Assembly: GCA_023974075.1 (NCBI GenBank)
Contig: JAMFTG010000124.1
Location: 214,001-278,000, forward strand
Source: Chaenocephalus aceratus
Taxonomy: Eukaryota > Chordata > Actinopteri > Perciformes > Channichthyidae
Length of the DNA stretch: 64,000 nt
Direction of reading: 5' to 3'
In this document: piece after piece, positions 52,314 through 64,000 of the stretch
Position numbering within the stretch: the first letter of the stretch is position 1
Layout of the letters: every line of letters starts with the position of its first letter
Program-made: the position numbers and the translations under genes
The notes under the pieces: generated by a model
Databases searched by the model: none
Told to the model about the DNA's origin: nothing
The model's input: the letters and a program-made list of their open reading frames with translations, nothing else

Positions 52314-55188
52314 AGGTTTTTTATTTTTTTTCAAAATAAAAAGAGCTTTATCTAATTTATTCATCTTTCAATCAATGTTTTAAATCTTAACATTAGTCTG
52401 TACAATATAAACACAGTTTGAAAGCTAACTTGCTACATGTATGCTACGCACTTAAAGCTGTTTCCCATTGTAAATATTTGTTTTGTGCAAACTGTACTAT
52501 ATAAATCATCTACATTGTATTTTTAATGTGTGCAACTGTATTGTTTATTGACAATCAAACTAATATCATGTTAGCTTGGTTAGCTTAGGTATGAAGAACA
52601 TATCCGGAGGCAGACCGTCCGTTAGCAGCTGTAGAACTTTGCATCAAACTATTGCTAATCTGGTGTCAGGAAGAACATTGAGCTTTTCAATGTTTTGCAT
52701 TAACAAGAATGAACTGAATTTCCTACATGTTGCTTTAACCTTAGTTTGTATTCTCTCTATGTTCCTTCAGGGACTCCATATGCAATAGTCTTACATGAAA
52801 AAACAAAACACAAAGCTTAAGTTGTATTAGCTATCAGCTCCTACCTTTTCAGCTCTTTTCTTGACTTTTCCGTTTAAATCCTGTGAACATGAAGGCAGTG
52901 CATTAAGATCCATAACTCAAGATGATTTATACCATCCATATTGCATAGTATATCCTGGGATGCAAAGCTTAGATAAATGCATCATAAAACTGAGTACATG
53001 AATAAAAGTACTGATCTTCTCTGGGACATTAAATAACACCATTTCCTGCCCAGCATTTCAGAGTTATTATTTTTAATAGGTGATTTATAATTCTAAATGG
53101 CTGTAATGTGTGTTGGTTTTGAAACTCTTGGTTCAAACTCCGGAGACAGATATCATGGCCACTGTCAGCACTGGGACTCATTTGTATAACAGCAGTAACA
53201 AAACATACACTTATCTGGAGTCAGGACAATCATGAAACAGCATTGACCTATTTTATTTTATTTAATTGCATTTCTAATAAAAAGAAAAGTGTGCCTTTAG
53301 GGACTCTGTATGAAACAGTCTTATATTAACTAAATCGCCCCCTCTAAACTCCGAGTAATACATTAACTCAGATTTTGTTATTGAGAATTGAAGAACGCAG
53401 AAATGAATTCAGAATATCTAAAGGCCTGAGGGAGGTTTGATCCTCTGCCTGCAAGGGAAAGCAGATCGTTTTCAGAGGACGGGGTTTCAGCAGCAACACA
53501 CAAGGAAAGCCCACTGTCTGGATCTGGCCTTCTTCCTATCTCCGCTTTCATATTTATATTCTCATTCTCCTAAGAGTACGCTTAGCGGCTGTTACGCAAA
53601 CACACATTCTACTTCATTTTTCCCTTTCCTTATACAAGTAGCTATAAAGATGTTCTCTCTGCTTTTAGCTAATATGAAAGGTAGTATTCATGTTAGCCCT
53701 GAAAGGTGCTTTACAAATAAAATGTATATTTTTGCTGCTGAATCCTTTCTCTGAGTAATGTGTAGTACAAAGAGATACCAAAGTCCTCTATCCAAACCGT
53801 TGACCTTCATATGTCAAGAAATGAAACAAGGGTTTCATTTTATTTTAAACATCCTTTACTATGACTTTTTAAAGGACCTTTATAATATACTAAGAAATAG
53901 TTTAGCCTAATAATCTGTGGTTTCTCCCCTAACAGGAGATCACTGATGCCGTGCCGCGTGTGACCAGCAGACCGCGCTGTTGCACCATTTTTAACACCTC
54001 AATCCCTCAGCTCGTCTCCTTTCTGACCTCCTTTCCTTCCAGACAAACTTCTCTCGTGTTTTAAAGAAAAATGTCTACTGGAAAAGCCTCAATCTGATGT
54101 CAGTTTACAAAAAATGAAATAGATGTTTTTATTTATAACTGCAGATGATTGACCCATGATTTTGGCTCAAATTCATAACAAATACATGTTTCGGCCTATT
54201 CTCATATTAATTACATTTCACCCCATGCTTAACAGCGCTTTTCCAGTCTTCCATGTCCTATCCCACCAATGAATGAGAATCATAAGTCAAACATGATGCT
54301 TGAAGTTTCAACATGCAGGCTCAGCAGGAACGCAGTGGAGTGCATAACATGTGTGAATCAGACATTCCCTGCACTGAATGGAAGCTCATTCATTTCTAAT
54401 GACAGGATCCACTGCATGCGACCGGCCGCAGTGTCGCTCTGGATTATTCATGCCACGGAGTAAAATAAATGTATAGATGTCAGTGATTAGCCCCGCGCTG
54501 ACTGCTCTACAGCTGGACTGCAACGAGGCAGCAAGACATGGCATTCACAACTCCACACACTGATACTGGGAAGTAACCAAGAAGTGCGAGTCAAAGCCCC
54601 GTATAACCTGACTAACAGAGGGGTGGGTGAGAGAAAAGCATAGCGGGAGGAAAGAAGGGTGAGGAGAAAGCGGGAGAAAACAGACGGAGAGATAGAAGGT
54701 GCCACAGAGGGGCGAGTTACATGACATTAATGATGCATCGGTGTGAAGTGGCTGTGAATCATAACGCTCTCCCTCTTTCTTCGACTTGTTACCATGGTTG
54801 CTGCTGCTGACATCCTGAGCGCATATAATGAAGTCAGGTGTGTGTGTGTGTGGGGGGGGGAAGAGAGGAGTGGGAGAAGAGAAGGTGACTTCACTTTGAC
54901 CCGCTCTATCGAAATCAGTCGGAAGTCTCAACGGCTCATTTAAAAATAAACGTGGATTTACGTAAAACACTATTTTTTTCAGGGTTCGAGGGTTTTGTTT
55001 GATTTTAAACAAACAAAGTCTTGGCTTTCAGAATTAAACTTGTTTCGGCAAATTCAGATGATAAATAGAACTTTGAAGCTTCGGCATAATTACAAGCGGA
55101 GAACGGAGTAGCTTGACGTCACAGCAGGCAGAACAACAGCCGGTGTTTCTCCTGAGGGGTTTCCCCTGGAAACAAACATGATACACAC
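52314..55188. other. AT-rich intergenic DNA, no gene recognised
   Basis: Short frames only, none with a domain. Simple runs near 54840 (GTGTGTGTGTGTGGGGGGGG). Two nearby GGGACTC(C/T)(A/G)TATG pieces (52770 and 53300) and a shared CTTA.ATTAA context suggest an old dispersed repeat. Confidence 0.4.
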
Positions 55189-55450
55189 TGAAGGAGTCAG
55201 ATATCACTTCTCCGCGCCGATTCTATGAGTTTGCTTTAAAAGAAGGAACACTCAAAACAACCAGGACGAGGGTTAAACAATAATCTGTTTTAATTATAAA
55301 AGGTAATAATGCAATACAATATAATACATTAGCATACCATATAAAATCATATCCGTAATGTAAGGAGTATGCCTACTCCTGCCCTGGTTCACGTGCTGCA
55401 AGACCCTCCGGTCTGGGCAGCGCGAGAAGAGAGAGCGAACAAAAGGCTGA
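55189..55450 (-). repeat. LTR-like segment, family X, copy 4
   Basis: The minus strand shows AAACAGATTATTGTTTAACC, TCGGCGCGGAGAAG and the end CTGACTCCTTCA at 55189, matching copies 1-3. The sequence beyond 55450 (to about 55900) may be its U3 region. No internal genes. Confidence 0.5.
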
Positions 55451-58357
<2,907 letters not shown>

Positions 58358-58448
58358 AATACTTTACAGCGGCCGCTGCTGTGAGTTAACGGGAGAATAA
58401 ACTCCCGTGAACGAGCAGCACTGCAGCGGTCGGTAAATGCCGCTGTAA
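58358..58448. repeat. Imperfect fold-back, about 90 bp
   Basis: TTTACAGCGGCCGCTGCTG at the left and GCAGCGGTCGGTAAATGCCG at the right surround GTTAACGGGAGAATAAACTC then CCGTGAAC. The centre forms an 11-bp stem with one mismatch and the arms extend it imperfectly. Confidence 0.6.
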
Positions 58449-59182
58449 CACATTAATAAACAATGAACCACGGCACTCTGGAGAAAAGTATAAGGTTGGA
58501 AAAGTCGTTATTTAATTTAATCTGGCTTTGTATGATTAAAAGCAAGACGATCATCGACCCGACGCAGTCCCCCATTGTTGTTGTAGTGAACGCCGTTGGG
58601 GAGAAAATCATCGACGTAAGCGGTGACGTCATGACGCAGCAGCGGCAGCACCAGTCGGGCTCTGAGCGGAACCAGAAAAGCTCTAGCACGGAGCTAGAAC
58701 GGTAAAAGCCTTGGTGTACTTACTAAAACTCTATATCTATCTAACACCCCTCCTCCATCCACCCCCACAATGAATATTGACCAATCACGTTCTTGCTTGA
58801 TTTGCGGGACCAGCGTTGCAGTCGGGAAGAAAAGCAATGTGGAGTGGCAGCTCACCGCTTCATACAGAGTTTGACCTTTCCTTCTGGCAGAATCCACTGT
58901 AAGAAATTAAAATCAATATTGAATGACGTAACTCAGTTTAAACAAAGTAAGCTTAAAACTGTTTTATTCTGAAAACATTTCCGGTACAGTTTATTTTGAA
59001 AAGCTTTATTGAAAGGCGTCAACATTGTCAACAGTTGACTTGACTTTGACTTGGTATTCATGACTTGAGACTTGCCTTAAGCTTGACAGATGACTTGAAA
59101 GGACTTGACCATTTAAAATTAAATATTTGTTTTTGTATTGAGATATTACGTTTAGTTTTTTCTAAACGTGATCGCCGTTAAC
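58449..59182. other. Intergenic, GACTTG-rich segment
   Basis: 59030-59110 has repeated GACTTGA motifs common in the ends of certain fish hAT elements and leads into the BED exon below. An open frame at 58463-58705 has no known domain. Confidence 0.4.
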
Positions 59183-59380
59183 ATGGCAGCGGCTAGCTTT
59201 ACTCCAAAAATAGTGAAGTTTGGATTCAAGGATTATTTTGTCGATGACGCTAATAAGAAGAGAACAGCGATATGCAGGGTCTGCAGCATAAAGATCAGTG
59301 ACACGACCACCACTACATCCAACTTCAATCGTTACTACAAAAAAACCCACAGAGAAAGGTGCGTGCATGTGTTGTGTTAG
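59183..59380 (+). CDS. BED zinc-finger first exon of a hAT transposase
   Basis: Starts MAAASFTPKIVKFGFKDYF. The finger has ICRVC (C-x2-C) and NFNRYYKKTHRER at the His end, with the aromatic FKDYF before it, as in ZBED-type proteins. The apparent end lies beyond a likely donor (AGAAAG|GTGCGT at about 59359), so only the first exon, about 59 residues, is real. No downstream catalytic exon is recognised. Confidence 0.65.
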   Translation: MAAASFTPKIVKFGFKDYFVDDANKKRTAICRVCSIKISDTTTTTSNFNRYYKKTHRERCVHVLC

Positions 59381-60116
59381 CTCGAAAGCTAACGTTACGT
59401 TTAAGCTACGTTAGACTTGGTTTCAAATCGATTAAGCAAAGAGAAGACAACATGGTACATGAACACTAGAACCGCCAAGGGATTCATTTTTGACTAACCC
59501 TGATACGAGAGAGACCTCGTTTATCTCCCCTGTGTTATTATCAGAAGTTTCTGTAAACTGTTGAATAATGTAGTCAATCATGTACTTTTAGTAGTTTGTT
59601 TAAATGTTTTGATTATGTTGTTTTTGTTTGTAGAAGGGCATCATTCCATGATTTATTGTAAAATGAATCTGAACTTTTTGATCTGTTATGATGATAAACT
59701 GAAGACATTTCTAAATTAACCCAATTAAGTGAGTTTTAAATCGTCCTACTTAGTTTCTAAGTGCCAACACATTGCTGACTGTTGCTATCTGTAAACTATG
59801 CGGCCGAAACATAATTTCAGCCAATCAGCGTCGTCAGATCTGATGCTCAAAGGGTGCCCTGTCAGCACCCTGGCCTGTGTGTCTGTGAGTTGTTTGGACT
59901 CGTATCCAAGGTGACACTACAGTAGTTGTCGAGGATGACTGCGTCTGCAGGTGGAGACTCCGGTGCTAGTGGATCGCCGGAGCTGTAGATTAACATGTAC
60001 ATGCTTATTGTAGTTGTAAGGGCAATGCCTGTGGCACCATGGAGCATATGTGGGCTGGACCTGTGTTTTACAGGAAAGGAGTGAGCAGAGGGTCGAGTTG
60101 TCGATTATTGTTCAGT
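59381..60116. other. Repeat remnants, no gene
   Basis: 59465-59500 (ACACTAGAACCGCCAAGGGA) resembles the end of fish piggyBac-type elements. No partner or TTAA pair is confirmed. 59800-60050 has nothing recognised. Confidence 0.35.
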
Positions 60117-60589
60117 GTTCATCTTCCTGACCCTCTCAAGTAAAGTAAAGTATTTGTAAGATACTTTATTTTTTCAAGAACAGCAAAAATGATCAACAAA
60201 AAATGGCTCTACAAAAAAATGGAGAACAAAATGAAAACGCTCACATAGTGAGGATCAAAACTTTCACAAGAGCACTTAGAGAGCATAGACCTGACTGTGG
60301 CAAAAGACCAGAGCAAAGATCTGAGCATGGCCATAGACGAAAACGAACTGACAAAGAACACTGGGAAAAAGGGGAATTTAAACACATGACAACAAGACAC
60401 AGGTGGGAACAATCAGGGGCGGGGCTGACGCTGATTAGCACAGGAGACACAGAAGGGGTGACAAGTGAAAACAATCAGGGCCGAGTCTGGAATGACAGGT
60501 AAACGGTGAGTGACAAAACAAAACAAGAAGTGGAAGACAATACAACCAAAAAACAACATAAATCTCAACATTTCTGTCGGTGCACAACA
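60117..60589 (-). repeat. 3' LTR of the second Gypsy (outer end uncertain)
   Basis: The inner boundary is TGTTGTGCACCGACAG on the minus strand, directly after the G-rich tract. The outer end is placed near TGTTCATCTTCC (60117) only because it begins TG; there is no second LTR to compare. Confidence 0.5.
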
Positions 60590-61893
60590 GTACCCCCCCC
60601 CCCTCTAGGGCCGACTCCTGATGGCCCAGGCAGATCATAAAAATCCTGAATCAGAGTTTTGTCCACAATGAATCTCGCAGGAACCCAGCACCTTTCCTCG
60701 AGACCATAACCCACCCAATCCACCAGGAATTGCTTGCCTCGACCCCTATTGCGGACCTCCAGCAGCTTGCGAACCTTGTATGTTAGACCACCTTCGAAGA
60801 ACTGGGGGGGTGGAGGGGGCTTGGAGGCGGGAATAAGTGCGCTCTCATACACAGGTTTAATTTTGCTCACATGGAAAGTAGGATGTACTTTCATGGACCT
60901 GGGGAGTCGTAAGCGCACAGACACCGGATTGATGATGTTAGACACCGGAAAAGGTCCCACAAACCTTGGAGCCAACTTCTTGGAAGCTACCTGAAGTGGT
61001 AAGTCCTTGGTGGAAGGCCACACCTTTTGACCCGGTTTGTAGAGGGGAGCGGCCCTGCGGTGGACGTCTGCTACAGCCTTCATCCGAACCGAACTTCGGA
61101 GAAGAGATTGGCGAGCTCCAGCCCAAACTCGGCGACAGCGTCTGATCAAGGCATGCGCCGATGGTACAGTAACTTCTCCTTCGTTGGTTGGGAACAACAG
61201 AGGCTGATAACCATTGGCACAATGGAAAGGAGAGAGACCTGTGGCCGCCGTGGGAAGAGTATTGTGAGCAAACTCAACCCAAGTGAGGTGGTCGCTCCAG
61301 GTGGTCTGGTTCTGGAAAACGAGACAGCGTCGTGTCGTCTCCAGTGCCTGATTCAGGCACTCCGACTGTCCATTCGATTGAGGGTGGTAACCTGAAGACA
61401 AGCTGACAGTAGCGCCTATGAGTCTGCAACACTCCTTCCAGAAGGCTGAAATGAATTGTGGACCCATGTCGGAAACAATGTCATTTGGGAACCTGTTGAT
61501 CCTGAATGTATGGATCATCATGACCTCTGCGGTACCCTTGGCAGATGGGATCTTGGTTAGAGGAATGAAATGAACCATCTTGGAGAACCGGTCCACCACT
61601 GTCAAGACCGTAGTTTTGCCTCTGGACGAGGGGAGACCTGTCACAAAGTCCATAGATATGTGTAACCAGGGACGTTGAGGAATCGGCAGCAGTTGGAGCA
61701 AACCCATCTTGACCTGGGACGAGGTTTTATTGCAAGCACGCACCGGACAAGCCGCTACGTACTCCTGCACATCCTTCTTCATGGCTGGCCACCAGAAACA
61801 CTGCTTAATCCTGCACATAGTCCTTTTAACTCCAGGGTGGCACGAGAGTACAGACGTGTGGGCCCACCTTAGAGTGGAGAGACACAGGAACAA
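60565..61893 (-). CDS. Gypsy integrase with chromodomain, open frame
   Basis: 442 residues without interruption. Finger: HTSVLSCH then CPVRACNK, where the second Cys pair is spaced C-x4-C instead of C-x2-C. Core: Asp in SMDFVTGLP, Asp in IVSDMGPQFIS, Glu region HPQSNGQSECLNQALE. Then HPTFHVSKIKPV, a Pro-rich linker and the chromodomain TYKVRKLLEVRNRGRGKQFL with VDWVGYGLEERCWVPA. The frame upstream (62053-61826) carries the start of integrase shifted. The altered finger suggests loss of activity. Confidence 0.9.
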   Translation of the reverse strand: MFLCLSTLRWAHTSVLSCHPGVKRTMCRIKQCFWWPAMKKDVQEYVAACPVRACNKTSSQVKMGLLQLLPIPQRPWLHISMDFVTGLPSSRGKTTVLTVVDRFSKMVHFIPLTKIPSAKGTAEVMMIHTFRINRFPNDIVSDMGPQFISAFWKECCRLIGATVSLSSGYHPQSNGQSECLNQALETTRRCLVFQNQTTWSDHLTWVEFAHNTLPTAATGLSPFHCANGYQPLLFPTNEGEVTVPSAHALIRRCRRVWAGARQSLLRSSVRMKAVADVHRRAAPLYKPGQKVWPSTKDLPLQVASKKLAPRFVGPFPVSNIINPVSVRLRLPRSMKVHPTFHVSKIKPVYESALIPASKPPPPPQFFEGGLTYKVRKLLEVRNRGRGKQFLVDWVGYGLEERCWVPARFIVDKTLIQDFYDLPGPSGVGPRGGGGTVVHRQKC

Positions 61894-62109
61894 AGAGCAG
61901 GTGGTTTGGACACTTGCTCGGTACCGGGTTCAATATATTAGCCTGTTTAACATCCGACTCCATTTGCCAGAAAAAGGCTCCGACCATACGGTTTAAAGGA
62001 AAGATGGTCTTGGGCTCTACAGCAAAAGGTTCTGGTTCGAAAAGGCGAGACAAGGCATCAGGCTTTTGATTCTGGGAACCAGGGTGAAAAGAGGGTGATA
62101 CCTGTTCAA

Positions 62110-63480
62110 CACTGCATTCAATCTCTGACCACCCGGATTCCGCTCAAACCACAGTACCGAAACCGCACTCCTCAAAATTACAAATGACCTTCTCCTCTCC
62201 TCCGATGCTGGTAACCTCAACATCTTCATCCTCCTTGACCTCAGCGCTGCCTTCGACACCATCAATCACTCCATCCTCCTCACCCGTCTTGAAACCTCCT
62301 TCAACATCACCGGCACTGCCCTCTCTTGGTTCACTTCATACCTCTCTGACAGAAACCAGTTCATCTACATCAATAACTGCAAATCCCCCACCGCTCCTCT
62401 CCCCCAAGGTGTCCCTCAAGGTTCAGTTCTCGGCCCCCTCCTCTTCATCCTTTACCTGCTTCCCCTTGGTCACATAATCCGCCGTCATGGACTTCAATTC
62501 CACTACTTTGCCGACGATATCCAGCTTCTCATCTCCACCAAGTCCATCTCCACTGCTACCCACTCCATCCTGACAAACTGCACCACTGAAATAAAATCCT
62601 GGCTCCAACTTAACTACCTGAAACTCAACTGCGATAAATCTGAAATAATAATCATTGGAAAAACAAGCTCACCACACCTATCCATAACTTCACCCTCAAC
62701 ATAGACGGCTTCCCAGTTCAAACCTCCCCTCACATCCGGAACCTAGGCATCATATTTGACCAAACCCTCTCCTACAACAAATACATCAAACAGATCACAA
62801 AGACAGCCTTCTTCCATCTCAAAAACATCGCCCGTCTACGTCCATCCCTCTCTCCCACTGCTGCCGAAACCCTCATCCACGCCTTCATCACCTCCCGTCT
62901 GGACTATTGCAACAGCCTCCTCTACGGTTCACCTGCAAAAATACTCAAAAAACGTCAATACATCCAGAACTCCGCCACCCGTCTACTCACCCACACCCGA
63001 ATCCGTGAACACATCCTCATCAAGCTCCACTGGCTCCCCATCCCCCAGAGAATTGAGTACAAGATCCTCCTGATGACGTACAAAGCCCTCCATAACCTGG
63101 CCCCATCCTACCTGACTGACCTCCTCCACAGACACACTCCCACTCGCTCCCTCCGCTCTGCTATTGCCAACCTCCTGTCCCTCCCCACCCGGACCAACCT
63201 CAAGTTCTGGGGCGACAGAGCCTTCTCCGTTGCTGCACCCACCCTCTGGAACTCACTACCCCAATCCATCAGAGATTCTTCCTCTCTCACAGCATTCAAA
63301 ACATCACTCAATCTCTGACCACCCCCCCTATTTTCTGTTCTGTTTATCTCTTTTTGTATTTCTTTGTTATCTATTTTATTTATATTTTGTTTTCTCTTGT
63401 CTTTTTTCTCCTCTTAATTCTCTGTCAAAGCGTCTTTGAGTTTAATGAAAAGCGCTATAAAAGTCCCATGTATTATTATT
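62110..63480 (+). mobile_element. L2 LINE, 5'-truncated, inserted in the Gypsy
   Basis: The RT and C-terminal coding region is followed by a short 3' UTR ending AAAAGCGCTATAAAAGTCCC then ATGTATTATTATTA, the standard L2 end. It cuts the Gypsy between RNase H and integrase start. Confidence 0.93.
62121..63318 (+). pseudogene. L2 LINE reverse transcriptase and C-terminal domain, one frameshift
   Basis: RT blocks in order: GFRSNHSTETALLKITND, ILLDLSAAFDTINH, TSYLSDRNQFIY, GVPQGSVLGPLLFILY, HYFADDIQLLIS. The frame breaks near 62675. In the next frame follow SPHIRNLGIIFDQTLSYN, TSRLDYCNSLLYG, WLPIPQRIEYKILLMTYKAL, APSYLTDLLHRHTPTRSLRS and FSVAAPTLWNSLPQSIRDS, ending at 63318. Both catalytic Asp are kept. 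It is more complete at the C-terminus than the L2 copy at 19-20 kb. Confidence 0.92.
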
Positions 63481-63650
63481 AGGGCCCGAGCACGAGAGTG
63501 CTAGGACCCAACGGCGTCCTAGCACGAAGTGCAAGGATACCTATTGTTATTCGTGGTATTATTATTAGGGCCCGAGCACAATGTGCTAGGACCCAACGGC
63601 GTCCTAGCACGAAGTGCAAGGATACCTATTGTTATTCGTGAAATTATTCC
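63481..63650. repeat. 86-bp tandem repeat with hairpin, two units
   Basis: AGGGCCCGAGCAC starts at 63481 and 63567. Each unit contains GTGCTAGGAC, an 8-base loop CCAACGGC, and GTCCTAGCAC, a perfect 10-bp stem. Confidence 0.92.
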
Positions 63651-64000
63651 TATTATTTTTCTGCCAGCGTTTCCTGTTTTTGAGGCCTTTAGGAAGCTGA
63701 AAAAGTTGTATAATTTTGCACGGACGCCAGGACTGGTGAAAAATACAATATTCTGGAGTCAATGGGTTCAAATTGTCCAACCTGCTCGCTAGCGCCACCT
63801 ATTTCAATTCCATTTTGGACAAATTCACAAAGTCCCACCGTAACTCTGAATGACCTGACATTTTGCAAACATATCCGGGTGGACCTGCTCTACAAATAAT
63901 CCAATTGGAATCCTTAGCTCCGCTTACTTTAATTTTTTTTAAATTAGCATAATTTTAAAAACACTTAAATATTCACTTAAATTTCAATTTTTTATTTATC
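63651..64000. other. Fish interspersed repeat, non-coding
   Basis: Continues the element of the 86-bp units (AAGCTGAAAAAGTTGTATAA, TCGCTAGCGCCACC). I know this sequence type as dispersed in fish genomes but cannot name the family. Cut by the window edge. Confidence 0.45.

Larger units (their letters stand above)
60117..62105 (-). mobile_element. Second Gypsy/chromovirus element, 3' half
   Basis: In minus orientation: the end of RNase H (SQNQKPDALSRLFEPEP, near 62060), integrase, chromodomain, a polypurine tract (60590-60605) and a 3' LTR ending at 60589. It is related to, but clearly different from, the 24-29 kb element. The 5' half is missing, replaced by the L2 LINE at 62110. Confidence 0.88.

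Noticed and set aside
54487..55012. 155-residue minus-strand frame as a host gene
   Set aside because: Ser/Pro/His-rich low-complexity text, no domain, no splice context.

Overview
The window looks like teleost fish nuclear DNA made almost entirely of transposable elements and satellites. I found no intact host protein gene. The organism type follows from the element families: L2/CR1-like LINEs whose ORF1 carries an esterase domain, Tx1-like LINEs, chromodomain Gypsy retrotransposons, a DIRS fragment, many hAT elements with BED fingers, PIF/Harbinger with a MADF partner gene, T2/Kolobok-type TTAA elements, a Crypton-like tyrosine recombinase and tRNA-derived SINEs with the usual fish tail. 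I cannot name the species.

Layout. 1-1466: 5' part of an L2/CR1-like LINE (minus). 1467-11830: a composite satellite domain with units of 58, about 94, 120/132, 130 and 116/117 bp and larger duplicated blocks. It contains a diverged antisense copy of the 5' part of 18S rRNA (2945-3290), a decayed Crypton-like recombinase (6131-8480) and a TTAA-flanked T2/Kolobok-like element (9688-10946). 11830-24170: SINEs, LINE pieces, a hAT nested in a T2-type element (15637-17181), a 48-bp tandem array and an L2 LINE. 24174-29678: a complete, young Gypsy/chromovirus on the minus strand with near-identical 431-bp LTRs and a 5-bp target duplication. 29684-33560: copies of one LTR family, one split by a 1041-bp inverted-repeat element. 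33627-38705: an L2/CR1-like LINE followed by Tx1-like ORF2 and ORF1 pieces. 39871-44484: a 4.6-kb hAT with a perfect 8-bp target duplication, holding an element rich in TTCATGAA motifs. 45188-48300: Tx1 ORF1, DIRS and hAT pieces. 48301-51053: a two-gene PIF/Harbinger element, abutted by a roughly 45-copy 28-bp minisatellite (to 52313). 52314-59160: mostly unrecognised AT-rich DNA with one LTR-like segment and a 200-bp AC microsatellite. 59183-64000: a hAT BED exon, a second Gypsy (3' half) cut by an L2 LINE, and a fish interspersed repeat with hairpin units.

How the parts relate: elements are nested in one another, and several target-site duplications can be read directly, giving a relative order of insertion. 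Most coding regions carry frameshifts or stops. In the youngest element (the Gypsy), four of the frame breaks fall in homopolymer runs although the LTRs differ at only two sites, so base-calling or assembly error is a serious alternative to decay.
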